Translations under genes and position numbers: made by a program | Notes under the pieces: model-generated | Database searches by the model: none | Seen by the model: the letters and a program-made list of their open reading frames with translations, nothing else | What the model was told of the DNA's origin: nothing | DNA from: Nocardiopsis dassonvillei_B | GTDB lineage: Bacteria; Actinomycetota; Actinomycetes; Streptosporangiales; Streptosporangiaceae | Direction: 5' to 3' | Assembly: GCF_964273065.1 (NCBI RefSeq) | Contig: NZ_OZ186815.1 | Coordinates: forward strand, 1,860,001-1,924,000 | DNA: 64,000 nt | In this document: piece by piece, positions 15,155 through 22,829 of the stretch | Numbering within the stretch: position 1 is the stretch's first letter | Layout of the letters: each line of letters starts with the position of its first letter

Positions 15155-16648
15155 ATGTCGAACAGTCCGTCCGCGAAGGACTCGGCCACAACGAACGCCG
15201 CCCACCCCCCGCGCCCCGAGGACGAGAAGCTGCCGCCCCGGCTGCTGCTCGTCTACGGGATCCAGCACATCCTCACCATGTACGCCGGTGCCGTCGCCCC
15301 GGCCCTCGTCATCGGAGCCGCCGCCGGGCTCGCGAACGACCCCGCCTCCATGGGGATACTCGTCAGCGGCGCGCTGCTGGTGGCGGGGATCGCCACCCTC
15401 CTCCAGACCGTCGGCCACCGCCGGGTCGGCGCCCAGATGCCGATCGTGGTCGCCGCCTCCTTCGTCCCCGTCAGCGCCGTCACCGCCCTGGCCGCGGGCC
15501 AGAACGGCGAGAACCTGCCGGTGGCGTTCGGCGCCTCCCTGGCCGCCGGCGTCTTCGCCCTGTGCCTGACCCCGTTCTTCGGTCAGCTCATCCGCTTCTT
15601 CCCGCCGATCGTCACCGGCACGATCATCACCGTCATCGGCATCAGCCTCATGCCGGTGGCGGCCCGCTGGATCATGGACGGCGGCGTCCACACCGGCGAG
15701 GACGGCACCGCGGTCCCGGCCGCGCCCCTGGCGAACCTGGCCCTGGCCGGGATCACCCTCGCCGTCATCCTCGTGGCCTCCCGGGTGCTGCCCGGGATCT
15801 GGGGGCGGCTGTCCATCCTGCTCGGCATGCTGGTGGGCACCCTGGTGGCGCTGCCGCTGGGCATGGCCGACTTCAGCCGGGTCGGCGAGGCCGACACCGT
15901 GTTCAACCCCGCCTCGGTGTTCTACTTCGGCGCCCCGCGGTTCGAGGTCGCCGCGATCGCCACCATGTGCGTGATCATGCTGGTGGTGCTCACCGAGGGC
16001 GCCTCGCACATCATCGCGGTCGGCGAGATCACCGGCTCGAAGGTGGACGCCCGGCGCATCTCCGCGGGCCTGCGCGCCGACGTGAGCGGGTCGATCATCG
16101 GCCCGATCTTCAACTCCACCCCCACCAGCTCGTTCGCCCAGAACATCGGGCTGCTGGCGCTGACCGGCATCCGCAGCCGCTACGTGGTGGCGACGGGCGC
16201 GGGCATCCTCATCCTGCTGGGGATGTTCCCGGTCCTGGGCGGGGTGATGGCCGCCCTGCCCACACCGGTCCTGGGCGGGGCCGGCCTGGTGCTGTTCGGC
16301 AGTGTGGCCGCCAGCGGCGTCAAGACGCTGGCCAAGGTGGACTTCACCCGCAACCTCAACCTGGTGATGGTGGCCGCCGCGTTCGGGGTGGCGGTCATCC
16401 CGCTGGCCTACCCGACGTTCTACTCGTTCCTGCCGGAGTCGGTGGAGATGATCGCCCACTCCGGCATCATCGGCGCCGCGGTGACCGCGGTCCTGCTGAA
16501 CATCTGCTTCAACGTCATCGGCGGCGGGTCCCGCCGGGCCCCGGCGGCGATCGACCCCCGTGAGATCGGCTCGGCCGGGCCGGGCGAGGCCAAGTACACC
16601 GACCAGGCGGGGGCCGCCTACCGCGAGGAGGACCCCGACCGGGCCTGA
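15155..16648 (+). CDS. NCS2-family purine (xanthine/urate) permease
   Basis: A 497-residue inner-membrane proton symporter with about 12-14 hydrophobic segments. Typical NCS2 marks are LLLVYGIQHILTMYAGAVAPALVIG near residue 35, VGAQMPIVVAASF, the substrate-binding glutamate region in VVLTEGASHIIAVGEITG, and the TM10 signature FNSTPTSSFAQNIGLLALTGI. That signature places it with xanthine/urate rather than uracil carriers. The C-terminal ~40 residues are hydrophilic. It is last in the uraD-uraH-uricase-permease run and ends at a strong terminator, so its cargo is most likely urate or xanthine. Confidence 0.93.
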   Translation: MSNSPSAKDSATTNAAHPPRPEDEKLPPRLLLVYGIQHILTMYAGAVAPALVIGAAAGLANDPASMGILVSGALLVAGIATLLQTVGHRRVGAQMPIVVAASFVPVSAVTALAAGQNGENLPVAFGASLAAGVFALCLTPFFGQLIRFFPPIVTGTIITVIGISLMPVAARWIMDGGVHTGEDGTAVPAAPLANLALAGITLAVILVASRVLPGIWGRLSILLGMLVGTLVALPLGMADFSRVGEADTVFNPASVFYFGAPRFEVAAIATMCVIMLVVLTEGASHIIAVGEITGSKVDARRISAGLRADVSGSIIGPIFNSTPTSSFAQNIGLLALTGIRSRYVVATGAGILILLGMFPVLGGVMAALPTPVLGGAGLVLFGSVAASGVKTLAKVDFTRNLNLVMVAAAFGVAVIPLAYPTFYSFLPESVEMIAHSGIIGAAVTAVLLNICFNVIGGGSRRAPAAIDPREIGSAGPGEAKYTDQAGAAYREEDPDRA

Positions 16649-16660
16649 CCGGGCTCCGCT

Positions 16661-16702
16661 GCGGGGGCGGGCGCGCCGGGCGCGCCCGCCCCCGCAGCTT
16701 TT
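16661..16702 (+). terminator. terminator after the purine permease
   Basis: A 15-bp perfect stem (GCGGGGGCGGGCGCG with its complement), a 5-base loop CCGGG, and then AGCTTTT. This is the clearest intrinsic terminator in the window and ends the urate operon before the LysR gene. Confidence 0.92.
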
Positions 16703-16710
16703 CCGCAGTG

Positions 16711-16725
16711 TTCAGCCGAGCCGAA
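16711..16725 (+). promoter_or_regulatory. possible LysR box before the lysR gene
   Basis: TTCAGCCGAGCCGAA, ending 5 bases before the first possible ATG, resembles TTCAGTTCAGCTGAA at 17655-17669 upstream of alc (11 of 15 positions agree). Both show the dyad TTC-N9-GAA with the T-N11-A core of LysR-type sites. Confidence 0.45.
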
Positions 16726-16741
16726 TGGTATGTCTGGGACC

Positions 16742-17668
16742 ATGACCGATTGGGACCTGCGCAAGCTACGCGTTCTGCGCACCCTCGACCGGGTCGGGAC
16801 GGTGCGCGCCACCGCCGAGGCCCTGTGCACGACCCCCTCCGCCGTGTCCCAGCAGCTGTCGGCCCTGTCCCGCCAGGTGGGGGTGGAGCTGCTGGAGCCG
16901 CACGGGCGCCGGGTGCGGCTCACCGACGCCGCCCGGGTGCTGCTGCGGCACACCGACATCGTGCTGGCCCAGCTGGAGCGGGCCGAGGCGGAGCTGGACG
17001 GGTTCGCCCGGGGCGGTGCCGGAACGGTGCGGGTGGGCGCCTTCGCCACGGCCGTGCCCGGCCTGGTGGTGCCCGCGCTGAGCGCGGTGCGCGACGCCCA
17101 CCCCGGACTGGCCGTACGGGTGCACCAGGCCGAGGCTTCGGAGGTGTACGACCTGCTGGCCGCCGGGGAGATCGACGTCGGCCTGTCGCTGGCGGCCCAG
17201 GCCCCGACCGGGCGGGACGACCGCTTCGAGCGCGCGGAGCTGCTCACCGACCCCATGGACGCCGCCCTGCCCGCCCGCCACCGGCTGGCCGGGGCCCCGG
17301 CTCTGCGCCTGCGCGACCTGGCCGGGGAGCCGTGGATCTACGGCGCGGACGGCCCCTGGCGCGACATCACGGTGGCGGCCTGCGCCCAGGCCGGGTTCGC
17401 CCCCGAGCAGGCGCACGTGGCCTCGGACTGGCGGGCCATCCTCGACATGGTCGCCGCCGGGCTGGGGGTGGCGCTGGTGCCCCGGCTGGCCGCGGCCGGC
17501 GACGTGCCCGGGGTGGCGCTGCGGGTGCTGCACGAGGACCGGCCGCGGCGGCACGTGGTGTGGGCGGTGCGGGCCGGGTCGCGGGAGAGGCCGCAGATCG
17601 CGGTGGCACTGCGGGCGCTGGCGGACCGGGCGGCCGCCCTGGCCACCGCGAATGTTCAGTTCAGCTGA
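16742..17668 (+). CDS. LysR-family transcriptional regulator
   Basis: About 308 residues. The winged helix is at the N-terminus (LRKLRVLRTLDRVGTVRATAEALCTTPSAVSQQLSALSRQVGVELLEPHGRRVRLTDAARVLL), followed by a two-lobed LysR effector domain from ~residue 90 (AFATAVPGLVVPALSAVRDAHPGLAVRV). ATG at 16730 is also in frame; neither start has a strong ribosome site, and 16742 gives the usual N-terminal length. It lies between the urate operon and alc, and similar TTCAG-N5-CTGAA-like boxes flank it, so it probably controls itself and alc. The effector is unknown; allantoate or another ureide is a guess from context. Confidence 0.9.
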   Translation: MTDWDLRKLRVLRTLDRVGTVRATAEALCTTPSAVSQQLSALSRQVGVELLEPHGRRVRLTDAARVLLRHTDIVLAQLERAEAELDGFARGGAGTVRVGAFATAVPGLVVPALSAVRDAHPGLAVRVHQAEASEVYDLLAAGEIDVGLSLAAQAPTGRDDRFERAELLTDPMDAALPARHRLAGAPALRLRDLAGEPWIYGADGPWRDITVAACAQAGFAPEQAHVASDWRAILDMVAAGLGVALVPRLAAAGDVPGVALRVLHEDRPRRHVVWAVRAGSRERPQIAVALRALADRAAALATANVQFS

Positions 17669-17669
17669 A
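17655..17669 (+). promoter_or_regulatory. possible LysR box before alc
   Basis: TTCAGTTCAGCTGAA overlaps the last codons and stop of the lysR gene, within the 20-base inverted repeat ATGTTCAG...CTGAACAT (17652-17672). It stands about 90 bases before alc. The same inverted repeat could instead act as a small hairpin. Confidence 0.45.
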
Positions 17670-17757
17670 CATGATGATCGAAAAGTTTCGCTGGAAATGA
17701 CCGGTTCCTCCTGCCAGTCTGAAGGTGTCCGAACGACCCCCGTCCGGCAGGAGGACC

Positions 17758-18885
17758 ATGAGCACCACCCCCGGCTTCGATCCGCGCGCCTACAACGCCC
17801 GTCCCTACTCCGGCGGCGACCCCTACGCCGACTACCGCCCCGCCGACCTCGACGTCGGCGGCCTGGTCGACCTCGCGGACCGCAGGCTCGGGGGCGCCGT
17901 CGTCGCCGCCAACGACGAGTTCTTCGCCCACCGCGAGAACCTGCTGCGGCCCGAGCCCGCCGAATTCGACCCGCACGCCTTCGGCCACAAGGGCAAGGTC
18001 ATGGACGGCTGGGAGACCCGGCGCCGCCGCGGCCCGGCCGCCGACAGCCCCCACCCCGCGGCGGACGACCACGACTGGGCCCTGGTCCGCCTGGCCCTGC
18101 CCGGCGTGGTCCGCGGCCTGGTCGTGGACACCGCGCACTTCCGCGGCAACCACCCCACCGAGGTGAGCGTGGAGGCCGCCCGCGTGGAGGGCACCCCCAC
18201 CACCGACGAACTGCTCGAGGCCGAGTGGACCGAACTGGTGGCCCGCACCCCCGTGTACGGGCACGCCGCCAACGGGTTCGAGGTCTCCGACGGCCGCCGC
18301 TGGACCCACCTGCGGGTCAAGCAGTTCCCCGACGGCGGCATCGCCCGCCTGCGCGTGTACGGCGAACCCGTCGCCGACCCGGCCTGGCTGGCCGCCCTGG
18401 GCTCCTTCGACCTGGTCGCGCTGCTCAACGGCGGCGCGGTGGAGGACGCCTCCGACCGGTTCTACTCCTCGCCCGCGAACATCATCGCGCCGGGCCGCTC
18501 GCACAAGATGGACGACGGCTGGGAGAACCGGCGCCGCCGCGACACCGGCCACGACTGGGTGCGCTTCCGGCTGGCCGCCCAGGGCGAGATCCGCGCCCTG
18601 GAGCTGGACACCTCCTACTACAAGGGCAACTCCGCCGGATGGGTGTCGGTGCTGGGCCGCGACGCGCAGGGCGCCGACCCCGAGGCCTGGTTCGAGATCG
18701 TGGGCCGCACCCGGCTGGAGCCGGACGGCGTCCACCGGTTCGTGCTGGAGGCCCCGGTGACCGCCACGCACGTGCGCACCGACGTCTTCCCCGACGGCGG
18801 CATCGCCCGCCTCCACGTGTACGGCTCCCTGACCGCGGCCGGGACGGCCGAGCTGGAGCGCCGGTGGGCGCAGGCCCGCGGCTGA
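17758..18885 (+). CDS. alc: allantoicase
   Basis: Hydrolyses allantoate to ureidoglycolate and urea. The 375-residue protein consists of two homologous jelly-roll halves, visible as repeated motifs: KGKVMDGWETRRRR / SHKMDDGWENRRRR, VVDTAHFRGNHPTEVSVE / ELDTSYYKGNSAGWVSVL, and twice FPDGGIARL(R/H)VYG. Length is in the normal range. ATG at 17758 follows AGGAGG. It faces allB across a terminator, so the two allantoin-degrading genes are convergent, not in one operon. Confidence 0.96.
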   Translation: MSTTPGFDPRAYNARPYSGGDPYADYRPADLDVGGLVDLADRRLGGAVVAANDEFFAHRENLLRPEPAEFDPHAFGHKGKVMDGWETRRRRGPAADSPHPAADDHDWALVRLALPGVVRGLVVDTAHFRGNHPTEVSVEAARVEGTPTTDELLEAEWTELVARTPVYGHAANGFEVSDGRRWTHLRVKQFPDGGIARLRVYGEPVADPAWLAALGSFDLVALLNGGAVEDASDRFYSSPANIIAPGRSHKMDDGWENRRRRDTGHDWVRFRLAAQGEIRALELDTSYYKGNSAGWVSVLGRDAQGADPEAWFEIVGRTRLEPDGVHRFVLEAPVTATHVRTDVFPDGGIARLHVYGSLTAAGTAELERRWAQARG

Positions 18886-18908
18886 CGCCGGACCGGGAGG
18901 GAGGGCGG

Positions 18909-18942
18909 GAGGGCGGCGCGCCCGTGCGGGTGCGCCGCCCTC
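18909..18942. terminator. bidirectional terminator between alc and allB
   Basis: An 11-bp perfect stem (GAGGGCGGCGC with its complement) and a 12-base GC-rich loop, 23 bp after the alc stop and 12 bp past the allB stop. Confidence 0.8.
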
Positions 18943-18953
18943 CTCCGCGTGCC

Positions 18954-20303
18954 TCAGGTCCGCTCGACCATCCGGCCCGCGGTGGAGTCCGCGGTGACCT
19001 CGGCCCCGCGCAGCAGGGTGCGCCGGACCCGGCCGGTGAGCACCGCGCCGTCGTAGGCGCTGACCGGGTTGCGGTGCGCCAGGTCCCGGACGTCCACGCG
19101 CACCTCCTCCTCGGGGGCGAAGAACACCAGGTCGGCGTCGGTGCCGGCGGAGATCGCACCCTTGCCGGACACCCCGGCCACCCGGGCGGGGGCCGCCGAC
19201 ATCCAGCCCACGGCCTCGGCCAGCGGGACACCGCGCCGCCGCGCCTCGGTCCACACCGCCGGGAGCCCCACCTGGAGTCCGGAGATCCCGCCCCAGGCGG
19301 TGCCGAAGTCGCCGGTGTCCAGGTCCTTGAGGTCGGGGGTGCTGGGCGAGTGGTCGCTGACGACGCAGTCGATCAGCCCCTCCCGCAGCGCCCGCCACAG
19401 CAGGTCGCGGTTGCCCTCGCCCCGGATCGGCGGACAGCACTTGTAGCCGGTGGCCCCGGCCGGGACGGCCTCGGCGGCCAGCGTGAGGTAGTGCGGGCAG
19501 GTCTCCACCGTGAGGCGCACCCCCTCGTCCCGGGCCCGGGCGATGAGCGGCAGCGCCGCGGCGCTGGACAGGTGCAGGATGTGCGCCCGCACCCCGGTGC
19601 GCCGGGCCGTCTCGATCACCAGGGCGATCGCCCGGGTCTCGGCGTCGTCGGGCCGCGAGGCGAGGAACGCGGCGTAGTCGCGTCCGGCGGCGACCGGGGC
19701 CGCGGCCAGCACCTCCGGGTCCTCCGCGTGCACGATGAGCAGGCCGTCGAACGCGGCGATCGCCTCCGCCGCGGTGGCCAGCTCCTCGGCGGACAGGTGG
19801 CCGAACTCGTCGACCCCCGAAGGCGACAGGAACGCCTTGAACCCGAACACCCCGCGCTCCCACAGCGCGGTGATCTCCCCGGTCCCGCCGGGGCGGCTGT
19901 TCTCGGGGACCGCGCCGCCCCAGAAGCCGACGTCCACGGCCAGGACGCCGTCGGCGGCCGCCCGCTTGGCGTCCAGTCCGGCGACGGTGGTCGTGGGCGG
20001 GACGCTGTTGAGGGGCATGTCCACCAGGGTGGTGACCCCGCCCAGCGCGGCGGCCCGGGTCGCGGAGGCGAACCCCTCCCACTCGGTGCGGCCGGGTTCG
20101 TTGACGTGGACGTGGCTGTCCACCAGACCGGGCAGCAGCACCTCGTCGGCGGCGGCGCGCAGTTCGCGCGCACCGCTCAGCGGCGCGTCCGCGCCGTCCA
20201 GGACGTCGGTGACGCGCCCGCCGCGCACCCCGACGGTCACCGGCCGCTCCCCGCGCGGGGTGAGCGCGCGCTCGGCGCGGACGACCAGATCGAGACGGTC
20301 CAT
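18954..20303 (-). CDS. allB: allantoinase
   Basis: Opens the hydantoin ring of allantoin to allantoate. This 449-residue cyclic amidohydrolase has the binuclear metal motif LVDSHVHVNEPGRTEWEGF, the carboxylated-lysine region GVFGFKAFLSPSG, His ligands in LLIVHAED and AHILHLSSA, YKCCPPIRG and the catalytic Asp in VVSDHSP. The EPGRTEWEGF and SPSGVDEFGHL segments are characteristic of AllB rather than dihydroorotase or hydantoinase. ATG at 20303 is preceded by AGGAAAGGTAGGAA. It lies downstream of the DUF6986 gene but behind a strong hairpin, so it may have its own promoter. Confidence 0.95.
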   Translation of the reverse strand: MDRLDLVVRAERALTPRGERPVTVGVRGGRVTDVLDGADAPLSGARELRAAADEVLLPGLVDSHVHVNEPGRTEWEGFASATRAAALGGVTTLVDMPLNSVPPTTTVAGLDAKRAAADGVLAVDVGFWGGAVPENSRPGGTGEITALWERGVFGFKAFLSPSGVDEFGHLSAEELATAAEAIAAFDGLLIVHAEDPEVLAAAPVAAGRDYAAFLASRPDDAETRAIALVIETARRTGVRAHILHLSSAAALPLIARARDEGVRLTVETCPHYLTLAAEAVPAGATGYKCCPPIRGEGNRDLLWRALREGLIDCVVSDHSPSTPDLKDLDTGDFGTAWGGISGLQVGLPAVWTEARRRGVPLAEAVGWMSAAPARVAGVSGKGAISAGTDADLVFFAPEEEVRVDVRDLAHRNPVSAYDGAVLTGRVRRTLLRGAEVTADSTAGRMVERT

Positions 20304-20322
20304 TTCCTACCTTTCCTCAACA

Positions 20323-20358
20323 GGGACGCGCGGGCACCCGTGGGTGCCCGCGCGTCCC
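20323..20358. terminator. strong hairpin between the DUF6986 gene and allB
   Basis: A 17-bp perfect inverted repeat (GGGACGCGCGGGCACCC and its complement) separated by GT, 62 bp after the DUF6986 stop. It would terminate that gene and limit read-through into allB. Confidence 0.75.
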
Positions 20359-20420
20359 GACATCGACCGCGGACGGCCTACCGGTCCGGCGCCCGTTCCG
20401 TGCCGGGGCGCCGGCCCCGG

Positions 20421-21695
20421 TCAGCCCACCCGGCGGGTGGCCAGGGCCAGAAGGGTGTCGGCGCCGGTGCCGGTCGCCGCGGCTACCTCCTCCTCGTCCA
20501 GGGCGCCGCAGCGCAGCCCCTGGGCCAGCACCGAGGCCAGCGCCTGGGCGGTCGCGGGCTCGTCCGCGACGTTGCCGCCCTCCACCGAGCCCAGGTACGC
20601 GCGCAGCCGCGCCGCCGCCGGGGCGAACGCCTCACGGTAGAACACGTAACCCGCCAGGTGCCGTACCGGCAGCTGGTGCGGGTGCAGGTCCCAGCCCTGG
20701 TAGAAGCCGCGTTCCAGGGAGCGGCGGACCAGACCGGCGTGCAGCCGCCAGGCGGCGTGCACCTCCTCTGCGGTGCCGACCGGCAGGATGTTGCTGCCGC
20801 CGTCGGAGAGCCACACGCCGGTCCCGGCGGCGGCCACCTGCATGACGGACTTGGCGTGGTCGGCCGCGGGGTGGGCCAGACTCTGGTGGGCGGCGGTGAT
20901 CCCGCAGGCGGCGCTGTAGTCGTAGGTGCCGTAGTGCAGGGCGGTGACCCGCCCCCCGCCGGCCGCGATCATCCGGGGGACCGCGACGGTGCCGTCGGCG
21001 AGCACGATCGACTGGGGGGTCTCGATCTGCAGCTCGAAGCGCAGCCGCCCCCGGTCCAGGTCGTACCGCTCCTCCAGGCGCCCGGCCAGCCAGGCCATCG
21101 CCTCCACCTGCTCGACGGAGGTGATCTTGGGCAGGGTGAGCACCAGCCCCTCCGGCAGGGAGCCGTGGGCCTCCAGGAGGGTGCGCAGGAAGAGGTCGAG
21201 GGTGCGCACGCCGCGGTGGCGCCCGGCGGCCTCCATGCCCTTCATCCGGATGCCGAAGTAGGGGGTGGCCGTGCCCTTGGCCAGGTCGGAGGCGAACGCC
21301 TCGGCGACGGCGCGGGTGTGGGCGTCCTCGGCCTCGTCGCCGGGGGCGCCGTAGCCGTCCTCGAAGTCGGCGCGCAGGTCCTCGACCGGCTCGGTGGCGA
21401 GCTTGGCCCGCACCCGGGGCAGGGCCTCGGCGACGGCCGCCTCGTCCAGGCCGGTGATCCGGGCCAGGTCGGCGGGCTCGGGCGCGTACTCGTCCAGCGC
21501 GGCCAGGGCCTGCGCTCCCCAGTCGGCGGCCAGGCCCGGGCCGACCCGGTCGGCGGGCACGTAGACGCTGTGCACCGGTTGCCGGTCTCCGCGGGCGCCG
21601 GGGTACTCCCGGCCCAGGCGGGCGTCGGCTCCGGCGAGCCGGGCGTCGAGTCCGGTGACCAGATCCGCAAGGTCCCGGGGACTGTCCTTGGCCAC
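20421..21695 (-). CDS. DUF6986 / HpcH-HpaI aldolase-citrate lyase-like protein
   Basis: A 424-residue TIM-barrel protein of the HpcH/CitE superfamily, close to actinobacterial DUF6986 proteins. Visible marks are VHSVYVPADRV, the acidic FEDGYGAPGDEAED (metal/CoA region), a barrel strand GLVLTLPKITSVEQVEAM, and FELQIETPQSIV carrying the metal-binding glutamate of CitE/malate-synthase-like enzymes. The start is GTG at 21695 after GGAGGAGG. It is divergent from the AllR-like regulator with paired operator sites between them, which ties it to allantoin/glyoxylate use. The reaction is unknown; a glyoxylate-forming or glyoxylate-consuming aldol or Claisen step is a reasonable guess. Confidence 0.85.
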   Translation of the reverse strand: MAKDSPRDLADLVTGLDARLAGADARLGREYPGARGDRQPVHSVYVPADRVGPGLAADWGAQALAALDEYAPEPADLARITGLDEAAVAEALPRVRAKLATEPVEDLRADFEDGYGAPGDEAEDAHTRAVAEAFASDLAKGTATPYFGIRMKGMEAAGRHRGVRTLDLFLRTLLEAHGSLPEGLVLTLPKITSVEQVEAMAWLAGRLEERYDLDRGRLRFELQIETPQSIVLADGTVAVPRMIAAGGGRVTALHYGTYDYSAACGITAAHQSLAHPAADHAKSVMQVAAAGTGVWLSDGGSNILPVGTAEEVHAAWRLHAGLVRRSLERGFYQGWDLHPHQLPVRHLAGYVFYREAFAPAAARLRAYLGSVEGGNVADEPATAQALASVLAQGLRCGALDEEEVAAATGTGADTLLALATRRVG

Positions 21696-21745
21696 GTCCG
21701 ATGTCCTCCTCCGTGGTCGGCGCGTCTTCGTGAGGCACGCGCAAA

Positions 21746-21781
21746 TTCCTATATGCGGATACTAACTTCTGCGATCCGGAA
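21746..21781 (-). promoter_or_regulatory. pair of IclR-type operator sites before the DUF6986 gene
   Basis: TTCC-TATATGC-GGAT (21746-21760) and TTCT-GCGATCC-GGAA (21767-21781) fit the shared motif and are 21 bp apart centre to centre, exactly as before hyi. The nearest gene start is DUF6986 (21695, minus strand). Confidence 0.6.
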
Positions 21782-21831
21782 GAACAAGGGTTCCGAGTGG
21801 CCCGGAGCACACGCCACGGGAGCTCTCACGG

Positions 21832-21867
21832 AAAGCAAGAGCGAAAACCCTCTTTCGTATTGCAAAA
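21832..21867 (+). promoter_or_regulatory. IclR-type operator half-sites before allR
   Basis: TTTC-GTATTGC-AAAA (21853-21867) shares its left half and spacer exactly with the aceB site. A reverse half-site, AAAG-CAAGAGC-GAAA (21832-21846), is again 21 bp away. They lie just before AAGGAG and the allR start, suggesting weak autoregulation. Confidence 0.5.
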
Positions 21868-21896
21868 TAAGGAGAGTGACAGCAGCGGCCCCGAGC

Positions 21897-22724
21897 ATGG
21901 GAGCACGATCCTTGGCAGCCTCACAGACATCCGACGCGGACCTGGTCCGCCCCGACGACACGGTCCGGCGCACCGGCGGAGTGCAGTCCCTCGACCGCGC
22001 GTTCGCGCTGCTGGAGATCATGGCCGACGCCGGCGGGGAGGCCTCCCTCAGCCAGCTGGCCGACGCCTCCGGGCTGCCCCTGCCCACCATCCACCGCATC
22101 ATCCGCACCCTGGTCGGCAACGGGTACGTGCGCCAGCTCCCCTCCCGCCGCTACGCGCTGGGCCCCCGCCTCATCGGCCTGGGCGACAAGGCCGCCAGGA
22201 TGCTCGGCACCTGGGCCCGCCCCCACCTGGCCCAGCTCGTGGAGGAACTCGGCGAGACCGCCAACCTCGCCATGCTCGACGGCGACAAGGCCATCTACGT
22301 CGCCCAGGTGCCCTCCCCGCACGCCATGCGCATGTTCACCGAGGTCGGGCGGCGGGTCCTGCCGCACTCCTCCGGCGTCGGCAAGGCACTGCTGTCCCAG
22401 CTCGGCGACGAGGAGGCCCTGGCCACCGTCCGCCGCACAGGGATGCCCGCCGCCACCAACCGCACCATCACCGACCCGGAGCGGTTCATCGCCGAGCTGC
22501 ACACCATCCGCCACAACGGCTACGCCATCGACGACGGCGAGCAGGAGATCGGCGTGCGCTGCGTCGCCGTCCCCGTCACCGGCGCCCCCTCCGGTATGGC
22601 CGTGTCCATCTCCGGCCCCGAGGCCCGGGTGAGCTGGGACTTCGTCAACCGCGCCGCCCCCATCGTCCAGCAGTGCGCCGCCACCCTCGCCGGGGACCTC
22701 AACAACCAGAACCCCCGCGAGTAG
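21897..22724 (+). CDS. allR: IclR-family regulator of allantoin/glyoxylate genes (AllR-like)
   Basis: About 275 residues: an N-terminal winged helix (GGVQSLDRAFALLEIMADAGGEASLSQLADASGLPLPTIHRIIRTLVGNGYVRQ) and a C-terminal IclR effector domain (TANLAMLDGDKAIYVAQVPS, MFTEVGRRVLPHSSGVGKALL, GYAIDDGEQEIGVRCVAVPV). These segments closely match the actinobacterial AllR group, where glyoxylate or an allantoin product is the usual effector. The start is uncertain: GTG 21876, ATG 21897 and TTG 21912 are all in frame, and 21912 has GGGAG 8 bases upstream. It probably represses hyi-glxR-gcl, uraD-uraH, DUF6986 and aceB through TTYC-N7-GGAA. Confidence 0.92.
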   Translation: MGARSLAASQTSDADLVRPDDTVRRTGGVQSLDRAFALLEIMADAGGEASLSQLADASGLPLPTIHRIIRTLVGNGYVRQLPSRRYALGPRLIGLGDKAARMLGTWARPHLAQLVEELGETANLAMLDGDKAIYVAQVPSPHAMRMFTEVGRRVLPHSSGVGKALLSQLGDEEALATVRRTGMPAATNRTITDPERFIAELHTIRHNGYAIDDGEQEIGVRCVAVPVTGAPSGMAVSISGPEARVSWDFVNRAAPIVQQCAATLAGDLNNQNPRE

Positions 22725-22775
22725 CCCCGCCGCCCCCGACCGACGGCCCCGGCCCACGGCCCCTCCTCCCCGAAC

Positions 22776-22819
22776 GCGGACGGGCCCCGGAGCGGTGAAC
22801 CGCTCCGGGGCCCGTCCGC
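22776..22819. terminator. bidirectional terminator between allR and era
   Basis: A perfect 20-bp stem with a TGAA loop, the longest hairpin I found. It lies 51 bp after the allR stop and 10 bp past the era stop and serves both. Confidence 0.92.
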
Positions 22820-22829
22820 GCACGTGCGG

